36,303 nucleotides of DNA from Bacteroidales bacterium. GTDB taxonomy: Bacteria; Bacteroidota; Bacteroidia; Bacteroidales; UBA7960. Shown here piece after piece: positions 19,543 through 27,853 of the stretch. How positions within the stretch are numbered: position 1 is the first letter of the stretch; each line of letters opens with the position of its first letter. The stretch spans positions 1 through 36,303 of the forward strand of contig JAHYJD010000028.1 in NCBI GenBank assembly GCA_019429365.1. The letters run 5' to 3'. The position numbers and the translations under genes were made by a program. The notes beneath the pieces were generated by a model, which was not told the DNA's origin, did no database searches, and saw only the letters and a list, made by a program, of their open reading frames with translations.

Positions 19543-20412
19543 TTACAGATTTTTTATGGCCAGTGCGATTTCCTCCAATTGCCAGCACGGTGTAGATGTG
19601 GCACCGGTAATTCCGGTACTTCGGGCGCCTTTGAACCAATCCTTTCTCAGCTCGCCAGCCTGTTCAACTAAATACGAGTTAGGGTTTGCCTCAAGGCAAA
19701 GGCCAAAAAGGTAGCGTCCGTTAGAACTGTTTGCTCCGCTGACAAAAATAACCACATCGTGGCTCAGAGCAAACTTTTTTATGGCCGGTCCACGCCTCGA
19801 AACTTGCCTGCAAATGGTGTCGTTTACAATCAAGGCTTCAGAAAGACCGGCATGATGATTTTTGAGCCTGCACTCAAGCTCCTTTACCAACCCATGAAAA
19901 CCTTCAAGACTTTGGGTAGTTTGGCTAAACAGCACTACAGACTTGCGAAAGTCAATTTTTTCGAGACTCTCGTGCTGGTCGGAAACAATTATCGCCTTGT
20001 GGCCGATCTGACCAGAGAGGCTAACCACTTCTGGGTGGCCTGGCTTGCCGTAAATCACAATCTGGGCGTTGGGATTTTCTTCCCAGGCTTTTTTAACTCT
20101 TTTCTGCAGTTTCAGCACCACGGGGCAGGTGGCATCTATCAGCTTGTTTCTGCTTTGGCGGAGGGTTTGGTAGGTCTCAGGCGGCTCGCCATGGGCACGG
20201 ATCATTACCGTTTTTCCCGAAAGGGATGGCAGGTCATTATGATTGGTGCGCTTTAGGCCTTTGTTGCTGAGCCTTTGCACTTCATGGGGATTGTGCACGA
20301 TCTCACCAAGGCAAAAAACCTCATGCTCCCCGGCAAGGGCTTTTTCGGCGGCTTCGACGGCGCGCTCCACACCAAAACAAAACCCGCTGGTGGCTTCAAT
20401 TTCTACGATCAT
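19543..20412 (-). CDS. ispH: 4-hydroxy-3-methylbut-2-enyl diphosphate reductase
   Basis: 289 residues, typical for the family. The three Cys that bind the iron-sulfur cluster are seen: Cys12 in GFCFGVERAV, Cys96 in DATCPVV and Cys201 in NDTICRQV. The substrate-binding residues are in HNPHEV (His40-Asn41), AHGEPPE (His74) and GANSSNGRYLF. It performs the last step of the non-mevalonate isoprenoid pathway, making IPP and DMAPP. Its start codon overlaps the porQ stop (ATGA, 4 nt), so it is co-translated with porQ. Confidence 0.97.
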   Translation of the reverse strand: MIVEIEATSGFCFGVERAVEAAEKALAGEHEVFCLGEIVHNPHEVQRLSNKGLKRTNHNDLPSLSGKTVMIRAHGEPPETYQTLRQSRNKLIDATCPVVLKLQKRVKKAWEENPNAQIVIYGKPGHPEVVSLSGQIGHKAIIVSDQHESLEKIDFRKSVVLFSQTTQSLEGFHGLVKELECRLKNHHAGLSEALIVNDTICRQVSRRGPAIKKFALSHDVVIFVSGANSSNGRYLFGLCLEANPNSYLVEQAGELRKDWFKGARSTGITGATSTPCWQLEEIALAIKNL

Positions 20413-21497
20413 AACTCAGGCTGGGAAGGTACGTTGCCAGCAAAGTTAAACAAATCGTTGATGCTGGTGCTTATAGAAATGTGATTGGGAGCCCCTGCCA
20501 GGTGGTAATTGGAGCGCCCGTAATTAAGCTGAAAACGGGAAATCTTCACTCCGAAACCCCATGAAAACCCAACGGTCGACATCCGGCTGTCAATTTTCAT
20601 CTCCTGCCGGCGACGGTAATTGTAGCCCAAGCGGAAAGCAAAATTTTGACTGGGGAGAAATTCTACGCCCACCACCATGTGCCGCATTAGCTTGTCAGAA
20701 AAATCGCTTACACGCTCACTGGCGGTTTGCCCGGGCTCAGCCCCCCCCCAGTATTCCTGCCCGGGCAGGCTAATGGGCGACTCATAGGTCAGGTCGAAGC
20801 GGTGCAGGTTATGTGCCACGAACGAAAAACGCAGGGGAGCATTCAGAAGTTTTTTCGACATCCCAAAAACCAAATCGAAAGGCAGGTTTTCGCTGTTGTT
20901 TTCGCGGTAGTGGGCTACCTGACGGCCAATGTTTCGGGCCACCAAACCGGCAGCAAGCTGGCTTTCTGGATTCATATAGGTTACCGAAACATCGGCGGCA
21001 AGGCCCCAGGAATAATATTCGTAGAGCGAAGAGTAAATAGTTTTTATATTTGCGCCAATGGCATAGCGCTCGTTGAGCGGGCGCCCCCAGCCAACGGCAA
21101 AACTGTATTCGCCGGCACCAAACTGCCCGTAAGTCTCTCCGGTTTCGTCGGCTTCGGTAAAAACGCCGTAATCAATGTATTGCAATGCGGCACTAAAGGT
21201 ACCTATCCGCTCAAAGTTCTTTGCAAAAGCCACCGTGCCGTAATTTATGTCACCAAAGTAATCCACAAAATTCAGAGAGAGATGGGTGCTTACCTCGGAC
21301 CTCAGCAGCGAGGGAAAAATCAAAGCCGGATCGAGGTCATTATCGAGATTTGGTGCTGCGTAGCCACCCAAAGCGGTGACCCTTGCAGAAACCGGAAGCC
21401 CCAGAAATTCATATGCCCTGCCACTCTGCTGAGATAACAGCTGTAGAGGCAACAACGCCAATAAGGCAAAAAGGGCAACCAATAGTTTCTTCGACAT
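20409..21497 (-). CDS. porQ: Type IX secretion system protein PorQ
   Basis: 362 residues from the ATG at 21495-21497. A 22-codon upstream extension is open but unlike a signal peptide. From this start comes MSKKLLVALFALLALLPLQL, a clear Sec signal, then GRAYEFLGLPVSARVTALGG, the hallmark start of the PorQ/PorV outer-membrane barrel group. Strands with paired aromatic residues follow to the end (VGFSWGFGVKISRFQLNYGR). PorQ works with PorU, PorV and PorZ in the complex that attaches type IX cargo to A-LPS at the cell surface. Its presence says the organism has a type IX secretion system. The gene lies between coaE and ispH on one strand. Confidence 0.88.
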   Translation of the reverse strand: MSKKLLVALFALLALLPLQLLSQQSGRAYEFLGLPVSARVTALGGYAAPNLDNDLDPALIFPSLLRSEVSTHLSLNFVDYFGDINYGTVAFAKNFERIGTFSAALQYIDYGVFTEADETGETYGQFGAGEYSFAVGWGRPLNERYAIGANIKTIYSSLYEYYSWGLAADVSVTYMNPESQLAAGLVARNIGRQVAHYRENNSENLPFDLVFGMSKKLLNAPLRFSFVAHNLHRFDLTYESPISLPGQEYWGGAEPGQTASERVSDFSDKLMRHMVVGVEFLPSQNFAFRLGYNYRRRQEMKIDSRMSTVGFSWGFGVKISRFQLNYGRSNYHLAGAPNHISISTSINDLFNFAGNVPSQPEL

Positions 21498-21565
21498 CCT
21501 GTCCTTATTATTACAGTTACAAACGCTTTTCCCGAAAGGGTTATTATTATACAAACACAGCAAAT

Positions 21566-22159
21566 TTAAAATTGTTGCAGCCGCCTGAGCTCCCTGTCGA
21601 TGGCCAGCACCTGAGGAATGACCAGTTGGCTGTCATCGTTGTGTATCACAAAGTCAGCCTTTTCAAGAAGTATTTTTTCATCGAACTGATTTGCAGCCCT
21701 GCGCAGCACCTCCTCACGGCCCACTCCATCGCGCTGCTGCACGCGTGCAATGCGCAGTTGGAGCGGAGCAGCCACCACGATTACCTTGTCGAAACTGGCG
21801 GCCATGCCTGTTTCGAACAATATGGCAGCCTCCTGCATCACATACGCATGGTTTAGCTTCGTAGAAGCCCAGTTGCTGTAATCTTCGCGCACCAGCGGAT
21901 GCACAATGGCATTGAGCCTTTCCAGCTTTTCCTTGTTATTAAAAACCAAGGCCGCCAGAACCTTTCGCTTTAACTGCCCGTTTTCGTCCAGCACCTCCCG
22001 GCCAAACGCCCCGGCCACCTGCTCCACAACTTCGTCCTTTTCCATTATGGCTCTTGCCCTCAGGTCGGCATAATATACCGGAACTCCAAGAATTTCGAAA
22101 ACCCTGCAAACCGTGGTTTTTCCACTTCCAATATTTCCGGTTAGTCCAACTTGAAGCAT
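21566..22159 (-). CDS. coaE: Dephospho-CoA kinase
   Basis: 197 residues from ATG 22157-22159; the frame extends two codons to a TTG, which is less likely. The P-loop is GNIGSGKTT at residues 8-16. Further conserved elements are YYADLRARAIM (near 31, the DxxAR acceptor site), FNNKEKLERLNAIVHPLVRE (near 79-98) and QEAAILFETG (near 111). It phosphorylates dephospho-CoA in the last step of coenzyme A synthesis. It sits after ybbR in the conserved nusB-yajC-ybbR-coaE neighbourhood of Bacteroidia. A short repeat tract separates it from ybbR. Confidence 0.95.
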   Translation of the reverse strand: MLQVGLTGNIGSGKTTVCRVFEILGVPVYYADLRARAIMEKDEVVEQVAGAFGREVLDENGQLKRKVLAALVFNNKEKLERLNAIVHPLVREDYSNWASTKLNHAYVMQEAAILFETGMAASFDKVIVVAAPLQLRIARVQQRDGVGREEVLRRAANQFDEKILLEKADFVIHNDDSQLVIPQVLAIDRELRRLQQF

Positions 22160-22170
22160 AAGCAAATAAG

Positions 22171-22210
22171 GGGATTAGCAGATTTGAGGATTAGTGGATT
22201 AGTGAATTAA
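22171..22210. repeat. Degenerate GGATTAG repeat tract
   Basis: In the 64-nt gap between ybbR and coaE the words GGATTAG, GGATTAG, GGATTAG and GAATTAA recur at irregular 8-15 nt spacing. It looks like a degenerate simple repeat with no coding role. Confidence 0.6.
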
Positions 22211-22223
22211 TAATTTATGGGTT

Positions 22224-23234
22224 TCATTCCATAATCAGGAATTCGACGGTGGCGGGTCTAATGTTTTGAATGGTAACGAAATCGGGGAATGTCTCCACCA
22301 AAACCTCAAGGCGGTTTGACTCGGGGAGGCCATCATTTGGGCAGATCACATGGGCCACAAAAAGTGAGGGCTCTACCCTGTTATAGTCTTTGAGGGCCAC
22401 CAGGCAAGTTACCGTTACCCTGTTCGGAAACAATCTCAGGTTGTGTACTTCTCCGCTTTGGTGCTGACACAAAACGCTGAGTCCGAGTTCTACCGATATT
22501 TCGGTAAACTCCTCCACCGGGAGGGTCAGACTGGCCTGTTGGGTTTCGAGGGTGAGCCCTTGCCCAAAGGCAGGGTTCTGTAGTTCCACTTTCTGTTCGA
22601 TGGTATGGCTAAGGTTTTCAAACAACAATGATTCGGTGCTGATTGCCTGCAGGGTATCGACTATCTGTCGTGGACCGCGAACCATTACGCTATCGGGCAC
22701 CAGCCTTACCTCGCCATATTGTCCGAAGCGGCGCTCAAAAGAAAAATTGGCATTAAGCCGCACTGGCACTTTCTTTTGGCTGGCATAGGCCAGGTTTACA
22801 AAAACCGTATCGGGCCAAATTCCTGTAAGGCTTCGCCCGCCGTCAAGCTGCCCGGAGAGGGCACTGCGCATTTGGGCAGCCGTAACAAAATGCCACAATT
22901 CGCCTCCCCTGCTGGTGCGGCCAAATGAACCGGCATCCACAAAAAGCGTATCGTCCGACCTGAAATACCTGCTGGCTAGCAGGCGTGCGCCGGTGGTTTG
23001 TATGGTGAGTTGAATGCGCGAATGACTTTGCTGGCCAATAACCACATCAGGAGGAATCTGACTTACCACCAGCGGCCTCTCTATCACAGCCTGGGCTTCG
23101 CGCGAAAGCTTGATAAAAAGCCAGAAAAAGGCACTCAAAAACAGGCACACCAGGAAAACATATAGTTTTTTTCTCCTGCCAGGATCACGGTATATGTTGC
23201 GCAATCTCTCTAATGGTCCCATGCGGCTTATCAT
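22224..23234 (-). CDS. ybbR: YbbR-like domain protein, membrane-anchored
   Basis: 336 residues from ATG 23232-23234; a GTG two codons earlier is possible. A basic N-terminus (LERLRNIYRDPGRRKK) precedes one membrane helix (LYVFLVCLFLSAFFWLFIKL, about 24-43), and the remainder lies outside the membrane. YbbR-type repeats follow (about 50-140, 140-230, 235-330), with the typical IPPDVVIGQQ, VPVRLNANFS, VRLVPDSVMVRGPRQIVDTL and ETFPDFVTIQNIRPATVEF. In Firmicutes the relative CdaR regulates the diadenylate cyclase. In Bacteroidia the role is unknown; the place between yajC and coaE is conserved. The start lies only 9 nt after a terminator-like hairpin with a T8 tail. Confidence 0.88.
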   Translation of the reverse strand: MISRMGPLERLRNIYRDPGRRKKLYVFLVCLFLSAFFWLFIKLSREAQAVIERPLVVSQIPPDVVIGQQSHSRIQLTIQTTGARLLASRYFRSDDTLFVDAGSFGRTSRGGELWHFVTAAQMRSALSGQLDGGRSLTGIWPDTVFVNLAYASQKKVPVRLNANFSFERRFGQYGEVRLVPDSVMVRGPRQIVDTLQAISTESLLFENLSHTIEQKVELQNPAFGQGLTLETQQASLTLPVEEFTEISVELGLSVLCQHQSGEVHNLRLFPNRVTVTCLVALKDYNRVEPSLFVAHVICPNDGLPESNRLEVLVETFPDFVTIQNIRPATVEFLIME

Positions 23235-23242
23235 AAACACCT

Positions 23243-23310
23243 AAAAAAAAGGTTGTAAATGTTGCTGGCAACTGCCACTTTTATGGCAGTTAGCCCACAC
23301 CATTACAACC
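23243..23310 (-). terminator. Rho-independent terminator/attenuator between yajC and ybbR
   Basis: Read on the minus strand, an 8-bp outer stem (23251-23258 with 23303-23310, GGTTGTAA/TTACAACC) holds a second perfect 8-bp stem (23270-23277 with 23284-23291, AACTGCCA/TGGCAGTT) with a 6-nt loop. Eight T residues follow directly (complement of 23243-23250). It ends yajC transcripts, or attenuates ybbR, whose ATG is 9 nt further on. Confidence 0.8.
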
Positions 23311-23324
23311 CTGAAATAACAAAA

Positions 23325-23657
23325 TTAACGAGTCTCGGCCAGGTTTTCCGAAACGCTGTTTTGTGCTACAGCCGACTTCTCGATTTTAAGCCTGTTCTGG
23401 CCTTCCACTTCAATCATAAAAGTCTTATCCGTTACTTCCACGATCTTTCCGTGGATGCCACCAACGGTGATAATTTTGTCTCCTTTCTTGAGGTTCTCGC
23501 GAAACTTGCTCAGCTCCTTCTGCTTTTTCATTTGCGGACGGATAAAGAACAAATAGAAAACCAGGATGATAAGAATAAGCGGCAAAAATGCAGCAATGCC
23601 ACCGCCACCGCCTTCGGTCGGCTGAGCCATAAGAATAACTGTGTTCAAAAAATCCAT
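23325..23657 (-). CDS. yajC: Sec translocon accessory subunit YajC
   Basis: 110 residues. A short N-terminus with a Gly-rich patch (EGGGGGIAAF) leads into one membrane helix (LPLILIILVFYLFFI, about 25-39). The family signature RPQMKKQKELSKFRENLKKG and the SH3-like GDKIITVGGIHGKIVEV follow. YajC associates with SecDF in the inner membrane. It starts 31 nt after the DUF1573 lipoprotein gene and ends before a strong terminator. Confidence 0.95.
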   Translation of the reverse strand: MDFLNTVILMAQPTEGGGGGIAAFLPLILIILVFYLFFIRPQMKKQKELSKFRENLKKGDKIITVGGIHGKIVEVTDKTFMIEVEGQNRLKIEKSAVAQNSVSENLAETR

Positions 23658-23688
23658 GTTCAGTTTATTTAAGGGTTAAAAATGATTT

Positions 23689-24150
23689 TTAGTTCTGGAT
23701 CACTTCAGCAGTGATGCGCAGCATATACTCCTGGGGTGTAGCGTTGGTAATAACACGCACCGACTCTGACTGGAATCCGCGGCGGCCGGCACTGTTAAAC
23801 TGTACGGTTATTTTTGCTTCTCCACCGGGCGGGATAGGTTCCTTCGGGTAATCGCCCACAGTACACCCGCAGCCGCTTCGTGTGTTTAAAATAACCAGTG
23901 GTGCTTTACCTGTGTTGGAAAAGCGGAAGTTGTAGGTCACCTTCTCACCACTATAAATGGGCCCAAAATCGTGGGCCAGCTTGTCGAAAGTCACTTCTGG
24001 CACTTTGGTGGCATTTTCGCCGGCAGCCTCAGCAGCAACCTGTTCGGTTTTGGCCTGTCCACCGCCACTAGTGCAAGCCACAACCAGGCCTGAAAAAAGG
24101 AAGGCCACCAGGAAAAGATGCAGCAAACGCTTATAATGCATTGAATTCAT
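23689..24150 (-). CDS. DUF1573-domain lipoprotein
   Basis: 153 residues. The signal LLHLFLVAFLFSGLVVAC ends in a lipobox Cys (about residue 26) followed by TSGGGQ. The DUF1573 Ig-like domain covers about 50-150: VPEVTFDKLAHDFGPIYSGE, YNFRFSNTGKAPLVI, then RSGCGCTVGDYPKEPIPPGG with the paired Cys typical of the family, and IRTAEV-like LRITAEVIQN at the end. It is an ASPM/SPD-2/Hydin-like fold of unknown role. It is 54 nt after nusB on the same strand. Confidence 0.88.
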   Translation of the reverse strand: MNSMHYKRLLHLFLVAFLFSGLVVACTSGGGQAKTEQVAAEAAGENATKVPEVTFDKLAHDFGPIYSGEKVTYNFRFSNTGKAPLVILNTRSGCGCTVGDYPKEPIPPGGEAKITVQFNSAGRRGFQSESVRVITNATPQEYMLRITAEVIQN

Positions 24151-24204
24151 ATTTGGTTCTATTAAAAAGGATATTAAACAAAGGTAAAAAAAAGGCCTTT
24201 AAAA

Positions 24205-25149
24205 TTAGCCTGATAGCCCCTTTACATGCTTGTTGATTTTGTTTTCGCTCACAAATTCCTCCACAAGCTTATCAAGTATCCCATTAATAAAGATCTTGCT
24301 TTTGGGCGTGCTGTACATTTTCGAGAGTTCGATGTATTCGTTCAGGCTAACCTTCACGGGAATTTCCCTGAATTTGAGTATTTCGGTGAGCGCCATTTTC
24401 ATAATAATCACGTCCATCAGGGCAATACGCTCCAGGTCCCAGTTCTGGGTTTTGGCCGAAATAATGGAGTCCATTTCCTTTTGACTGAGAATGGTACGCT
24501 TAAAAAGCTCACGTGCAAACTGCCTGTCTTCTTCTTCCTTGAAGAGGTCCATCAGTAAAAGACCTTTACCCTGTTCGGGATCGATGGCCTTAAGGGTTTT
24601 TACCAGCATCATGTTTACCAGTTCCCAGTCGTCGATCCAGTAAATGGAATTTTCTTCGTAAAACGAATGAAGCAATTCGAAATTGACAATGTCCTTTTTC
24701 ACCATGCGGGTTATAAACTCGCGATGATCGGCAAAAGTTACCTCTTCCTTTGCCATATACACATTGAAATAGTTTTGCTGCTTTATGTGGGCCAGCAACT
24801 TGCGCACCAGGTCCTGGTTGCTGGTCCAGCTTATTTTGCGGCGTTTGCAGTGCTCTTCAATGGCGGCATGCCCGGCAATGGTCTTAAGCACCGGGTTGTC
24901 GACAAGCCGGGTGTTGGGATGCAGGTCTTCCTGGCTTGGAAGGTGCTTGTTGCGGTTGTCCTCAATGCTTCGCACTTCCTGGCGGTAAAGTTCGGCCAGC
25001 AGCAGAAATTGGTACAAGTAAAGGTCGTAGATCTTTTCGATTCCAAAAAGAAGCTCTTTTTCGCCGGCGCCCAGGTCGTTGTTGCCCGACTGGAAAAAGG
25101 CATAAAGGCTCTGAAGCACTTTAACGCGCAAATGCCTTCTGTTTAACAT
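24205..25149 (-). CDS. nusB: Transcription antitermination factor NusB, long Bacteroidota form
   Basis: 314 residues from ATG 25147-25149; the frame runs 19 codons further but into the leader. NusB of most bacteria is about 140 residues. Here an N-terminal MLNRRHLRVKVLQSLYAFFQ start is followed by a lineage-specific helical stretch, and the true NusB fold is at about 215-300 (LFKRTILSQKEMDSIISAKT, LERIALMDVIIMKMALTEIL, PVKVSLNEYIELSKMYSTPK, FINGILDKLVEEF). The extra length is normal for Bacteroidia. NusB with S10 (NusE) supports rRNA antitermination. A good promoter lies upstream, so this is probably the head of nusB-DUF1573-yajC. Confidence 0.93.
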   Translation of the reverse strand: MLNRRHLRVKVLQSLYAFFQSGNNDLGAGEKELLFGIEKIYDLYLYQFLLLAELYRQEVRSIEDNRNKHLPSQEDLHPNTRLVDNPVLKTIAGHAAIEEHCKRRKISWTSNQDLVRKLLAHIKQQNYFNVYMAKEEVTFADHREFITRMVKKDIVNFELLHSFYEENSIYWIDDWELVNMMLVKTLKAIDPEQGKGLLLMDLFKEEEDRQFARELFKRTILSQKEMDSIISAKTQNWDLERIALMDVIIMKMALTEILKFREIPVKVSLNEYIELSKMYSTPKSKIFINGILDKLVEEFVSENKINKHVKGLSG

Positions 25150-25226
25150 AGGATCTGATTCAAATTTACAAGGAACATTAGCTATTACCGGAAATACAGC
25201 CACCATTGGCCCACCCGAAAACTTTG

Positions 25227-25256
25227 CAAAAGTAATGGAAATTTACTTGCTGCAAG
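25227..25256 (-). promoter_or_regulatory. Bacteroidota promoter for nusB
   Basis: On the minus strand CTTG (25253-25256) is followed after 18 nt by TACTTTTG (25227-25234). This fits the TTTG - about 19 nt - TAnnTTTG consensus with one mismatch. It would give a leader of about 70 nt before the nusB ATG. Confidence 0.65.
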
Positions 25257-25401
25257 CCAAAAAATATTCCACCGCAAGGGCAAACAATTTTTTCGGCCAA
25301 ATTGTCGTTTCCTGAATGAACTGTTTATTTGCTAAAACGTTAATATTACTAGTGTTTTCCATCTGCGGAAAATTTAAGCACCCCTTCTCAAACCTGGGCA
25401 C

Positions 25402-25409
25402 TATTTTTG
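25402..25409 (+). promoter_or_regulatory. Possible -7 promoter box for the PUR-type gene
   Basis: TATTTTTG matches TAnnTTTG, 56 nt before the ATG. No -33 TTTG is visible at 18-20 nt, so this is tentative. Apart from this box and the nusB promoter, I see nothing else in the 315 nt between nusB and this gene. Confidence 0.4.
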
Positions 25410-25464
25410 AGGAAGGTTTTGACTTGAAAAATTAACGAAGGTTCTTTAAACGAAAGGAAGAAAA

Positions 25465-25830
25465 ATGGAAAATTTTGGAAGCCAAAACACGAGAGAAGAT
25501 ATTTATTCCAAGGCAGTAAGGGCAGGAAAAAGAACTTATTTCTTCGATGTAAAAGCCACTCGCAACGAAGAGCTGTATCTCACCATTACCGAAAGTAAAA
25601 AGCGCTTCGACCAGCAGACGGGCAAGTTTTTCTTTGAAAAGCATAAGATTTTCCTTTACAGGGAAGATTTCGACAAGTTTCAGGAAGCCCTGCAGGAGGC
25701 TTTCGGTGCCATTGCACAGGCTCAGCCCGAGGTACCCCAAATGCGGCGCGAATACCAGCAGCGCAACACCGATATTGATTTTGAGGATCTGGGCGGAGAT
25801 ACCCCGGACGATAAGGAGGAGCAGGACTAG
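25465..25830 (+). CDS. DUF3276 / PUR-family nucleic acid-binding protein
   Basis: 121 residues. One PUR repeat fold is seen: DIYSKAVRAGKRTYFFDVKA (about 12-31), LYLTITESKKRF (about 37-48), KFFFEKHKIFLYREDFDKFQ (about 54-73), followed by a helix (ALQEAFGAI) and an acidic tail (FEDLGGDTPDDKEEQD). Bacterial PUR proteins are small dimers that bind single-stranded DNA and RNA; Borrelia BpuR is the studied relative. It stands alone between divergent nusB and parA. The role in this organism is unknown. Confidence 0.9.
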   Translation: MENFGSQNTREDIYSKAVRAGKRTYFFDVKATRNEELYLTITESKKRFDQQTGKFFFEKHKIFLYREDFDKFQEALQEAFGAIAQAQPEVPQMRREYQQRNTDIDFEDLGGDTPDDKEEQD

Positions 25831-26071
25831 GTTATAACCCAGCAATAAGGCAAGGTGCTCATTCTGGCGGTATTAGCACTGTTTGTAATTTTTAACAAAA
25901 AAAAGCCCTTTAAGCATGCTAAAATTGTAAATTTGCACTGGAGTGAAAATGGCTCCGGCAAGGTTATCTTTGCCATGCTTCCGTTCCATTTTCACCAGCC
26001 AGCAAAGCCCATCAGCATTAATGACTTTTAAATAATTATCAGCGTTTGACCCTAACACAATGCCCCCCTGC

Positions 26072-26117
26072 ATGGTTTCACTTCATCAAAGGACTTTGAG
26101 TGAAACCATCATTTTTT
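26072..26117. promoter_or_regulatory. Inverted repeat with parS-like half-sites, directly before parA
   Basis: ATGGTTTCACT (26072-26082) and AGTGAAACCAT (26099-26109) are a perfect 11-bp inverted repeat around 16 nt. Within the loop CAAA/TTTG (26087-26090, 26095-26098) can add 4 pairs. T6 follows at 26112-26117, and the parA ATG is at 26128. As RNA it could be a terminator or attenuator. As DNA the arms hold GTTTCAC and GTGAAAC, the two halves of canonical parS, but pulled apart by 18 nt. The 241 nt before it, after the PUR-type gene, hold no gene; there is an isolated TAAATTTG box at 25928-25935. Confidence 0.65.
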
Positions 26118-26127
26118 ATAAAGGAAT

Positions 26128-26934
26128 ATGAGTAAAGTAATTGCCATTGCCAACCAGAAAGGCGGCGTAGGAAAAACCACTACCGCCATTAACCTTGCAG
26201 CCAGCCTTGCCGTGCTCGAGCATAAAACCCTGCTTATCGACGCCGACCCGCAGGCCAATGCCACTTCAGGCGTAGGTTTCGACCCCAAGGTAATAAAAAC
26301 CAGCATTTACGAATGCATTATCGACGACGTGGAGCCACGCAACATCCTGCTTAACACCTCCACCCCCAACCTCGACCTGATTCCTGCGCACATCGACCTG
26401 GTAGGCGCAGAGATAGAAATGATCAACCTTCCCAACCGCGAAATGATGATGCGCAAGGTGATCGACCGCGTGAAGGACGATTACGAATTTGTGATCATCG
26501 ACTGTTCACCCTCGTTGGGTCTAATCACCGTAAACGCCCTAACGGCAGCCGATGCGGTGATCATCCCCGTGCAGTGCGAGTATTTTGCGCTCGAAGGCCT
26601 GGGCAAACTGCTAAATACCATCAAGATCGTGCAGTCGCGCCTAAACCCCAAACTCGAGATTGAAGGCATATTGCTTACCATGTACGACAACCGTCTGCGA
26701 CTTTCGAACCAGGTGGTGGAAGAGGTACGCACCCATTTTCAGGACCTGGTATTCGACACCATTATACAGCGCAACACCAAGCTTGGTGAGGCGCCCAGCT
26801 TCGGCGAAACCATAATTATGCACGATGTGCAGAGCCGTGGCGCCATCAACTACCTGAATCTGGGCCGCGAAATACTTCAGAAAAACGAATTGACCAAGAT
26901 TTCCCAATCAGAGAAAAATATAGAGGTAGAATAA
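26128..26934 (+). CDS. parA: Chromosome-partitioning ATPase ParA (Soj)
   Basis: 268 residues. The deviant Walker A KGGVGKTT is at residues 11-18, with both signature lysines. LLIDADPQANATSGVG (about 36-51) and FVIIDCSPSLGLITVNALTA (about 121-140) are the Walker A' and B regions. It lacks an N-terminal HTH, so it is the chromosomal Soj type. ParA dimerises on ATP and moves the ParB-parS complex. The stop and the parB start share one base (TAATG). A purine-rich AAGGA lies 2 nt before the start. Confidence 0.97.
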   Translation: MSKVIAIANQKGGVGKTTTAINLAASLAVLEHKTLLIDADPQANATSGVGFDPKVIKTSIYECIIDDVEPRNILLNTSTPNLDLIPAHIDLVGAEIEMINLPNREMMMRKVIDRVKDDYEFVIIDCSPSLGLITVNALTAADAVIIPVQCEYFALEGLGKLLNTIKIVQSRLNPKLEIEGILLTMYDNRLRLSNQVVEEVRTHFQDLVFDTIIQRNTKLGEAPSFGETIIMHDVQSRGAINYLNLGREILQKNELTKISQSEKNIEVE

Positions 26935-27842
26935 TGAATGCCAAAAAGAGAGCATTAGGAAAAGGACTAAGCGCATTGCTCGACAACTCGGGTGTGGAGC
27001 CCCAGCCTGTTTACGACATTGAAAAAGATCTGCACGCGGTGGGAACCATAGGCCGGGTTTTGCTTGCCAATATCGAAAGCAACCCCTTCCAGCCCCGCAG
27101 CGACTTCGATGAGGAAGCTTTGCAGGACCTTGCGGCCTCCATCAAGGAGCAGGGCGTGATACAGCCCGTTACGGTGCGCAAAGGCGATGATGGAAAGTTT
27201 CAGCTCATCTCGGGTGAACGCCGCTGCAAGGCTTCGCGCATGGCAGGCCTCACCGAAATTCCAGCCTACATTATCTCGGCCACCGATCATAATATGCTCG
27301 AAATGGCCATTGTGGAAAACATTCAGCGCGAAAACCTCAATCCCATTGAAATTTCGCTGGCCTACAAGCAGCTTATCGACAACTACCAGCTTACGCAAGA
27401 GATGCTCAGCGAACGCCTGGGCAAAAGCCGCAGCTCCATTGCCAACTACCTGCGCCTGCTCAACCTGCCCGGCGAGATACAGATTGGCCTTCGCCAGGAC
27501 TTCATTAGCATGGGCCATGCCCGCGCACTGGTGTCGGTCGACGATGTGCAGACCCAGCTCGAAATTTACCAGGATATTATTGCCCAGGGATTGTCGGTGC
27601 GCGATGTGGAAGAAATTGTGAAAAACCTGGCTGAAGCCGATACCCAGGAGCCAGAGCCCACACAAAAAAAACAAAGCCCACCCGTCCTGAAAGAAAAATA
27701 CCTTGAGCTGCAAATGCAACTCACTGAACTTTACGGATCGAAGGTGCAGCTCAAAAGCAAAGCTGGTGGCAAAGGTGCTATCGTTATCAACTTCTCCTCC
27801 GAAGAAGACCTCGAACGTATACTGAATCTTATCCACAAGTAA
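26934..27842 (+). CDS. parB: Chromosome-partitioning protein ParB (Spo0J), CTPase/DNA-binding
   Basis: 302 residues. The N-terminus RALGKGLSALLDN is the ParA-stimulating peptide. The ParB/Srx nucleotide-binding fold follows: NPFQPRSDFDEEALQDLAAS, QPVTVRKGDDGKFQLISGER, RRCKASRMAGL. The HTH for parS is around LTQEMLSERLGKSRSSIANY (about 150-169). A Lys/Glu-rich linker leads to a C-terminal dimerisation domain (YGSKVQLKSKAGGKGAIVIN). It binds parS and spreads as a CTP-dependent clamp. No intact parS is visible in the window. Confidence 0.97.
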   Translation: MNAKKRALGKGLSALLDNSGVEPQPVYDIEKDLHAVGTIGRVLLANIESNPFQPRSDFDEEALQDLAASIKEQGVIQPVTVRKGDDGKFQLISGERRCKASRMAGLTEIPAYIISATDHNMLEMAIVENIQRENLNPIEISLAYKQLIDNYQLTQEMLSERLGKSRSSIANYLRLLNLPGEIQIGLRQDFISMGHARALVSVDDVQTQLEIYQDIIAQGLSVRDVEEIVKNLAEADTQEPEPTQKKQSPPVLKEKYLELQMQLTELYGSKVQLKSKAGGKGAIVINFSSEEDLERILNLIHK

Positions 27843-27853
27843 TACGGCTAAAG

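Noticed and set aside
26072..26109. A true parS site before parA
   Set aside because: The two halves are separated by 18 nt, while known parS is a contiguous 16-bp palindrome. Kept only as a parS-like candidate.
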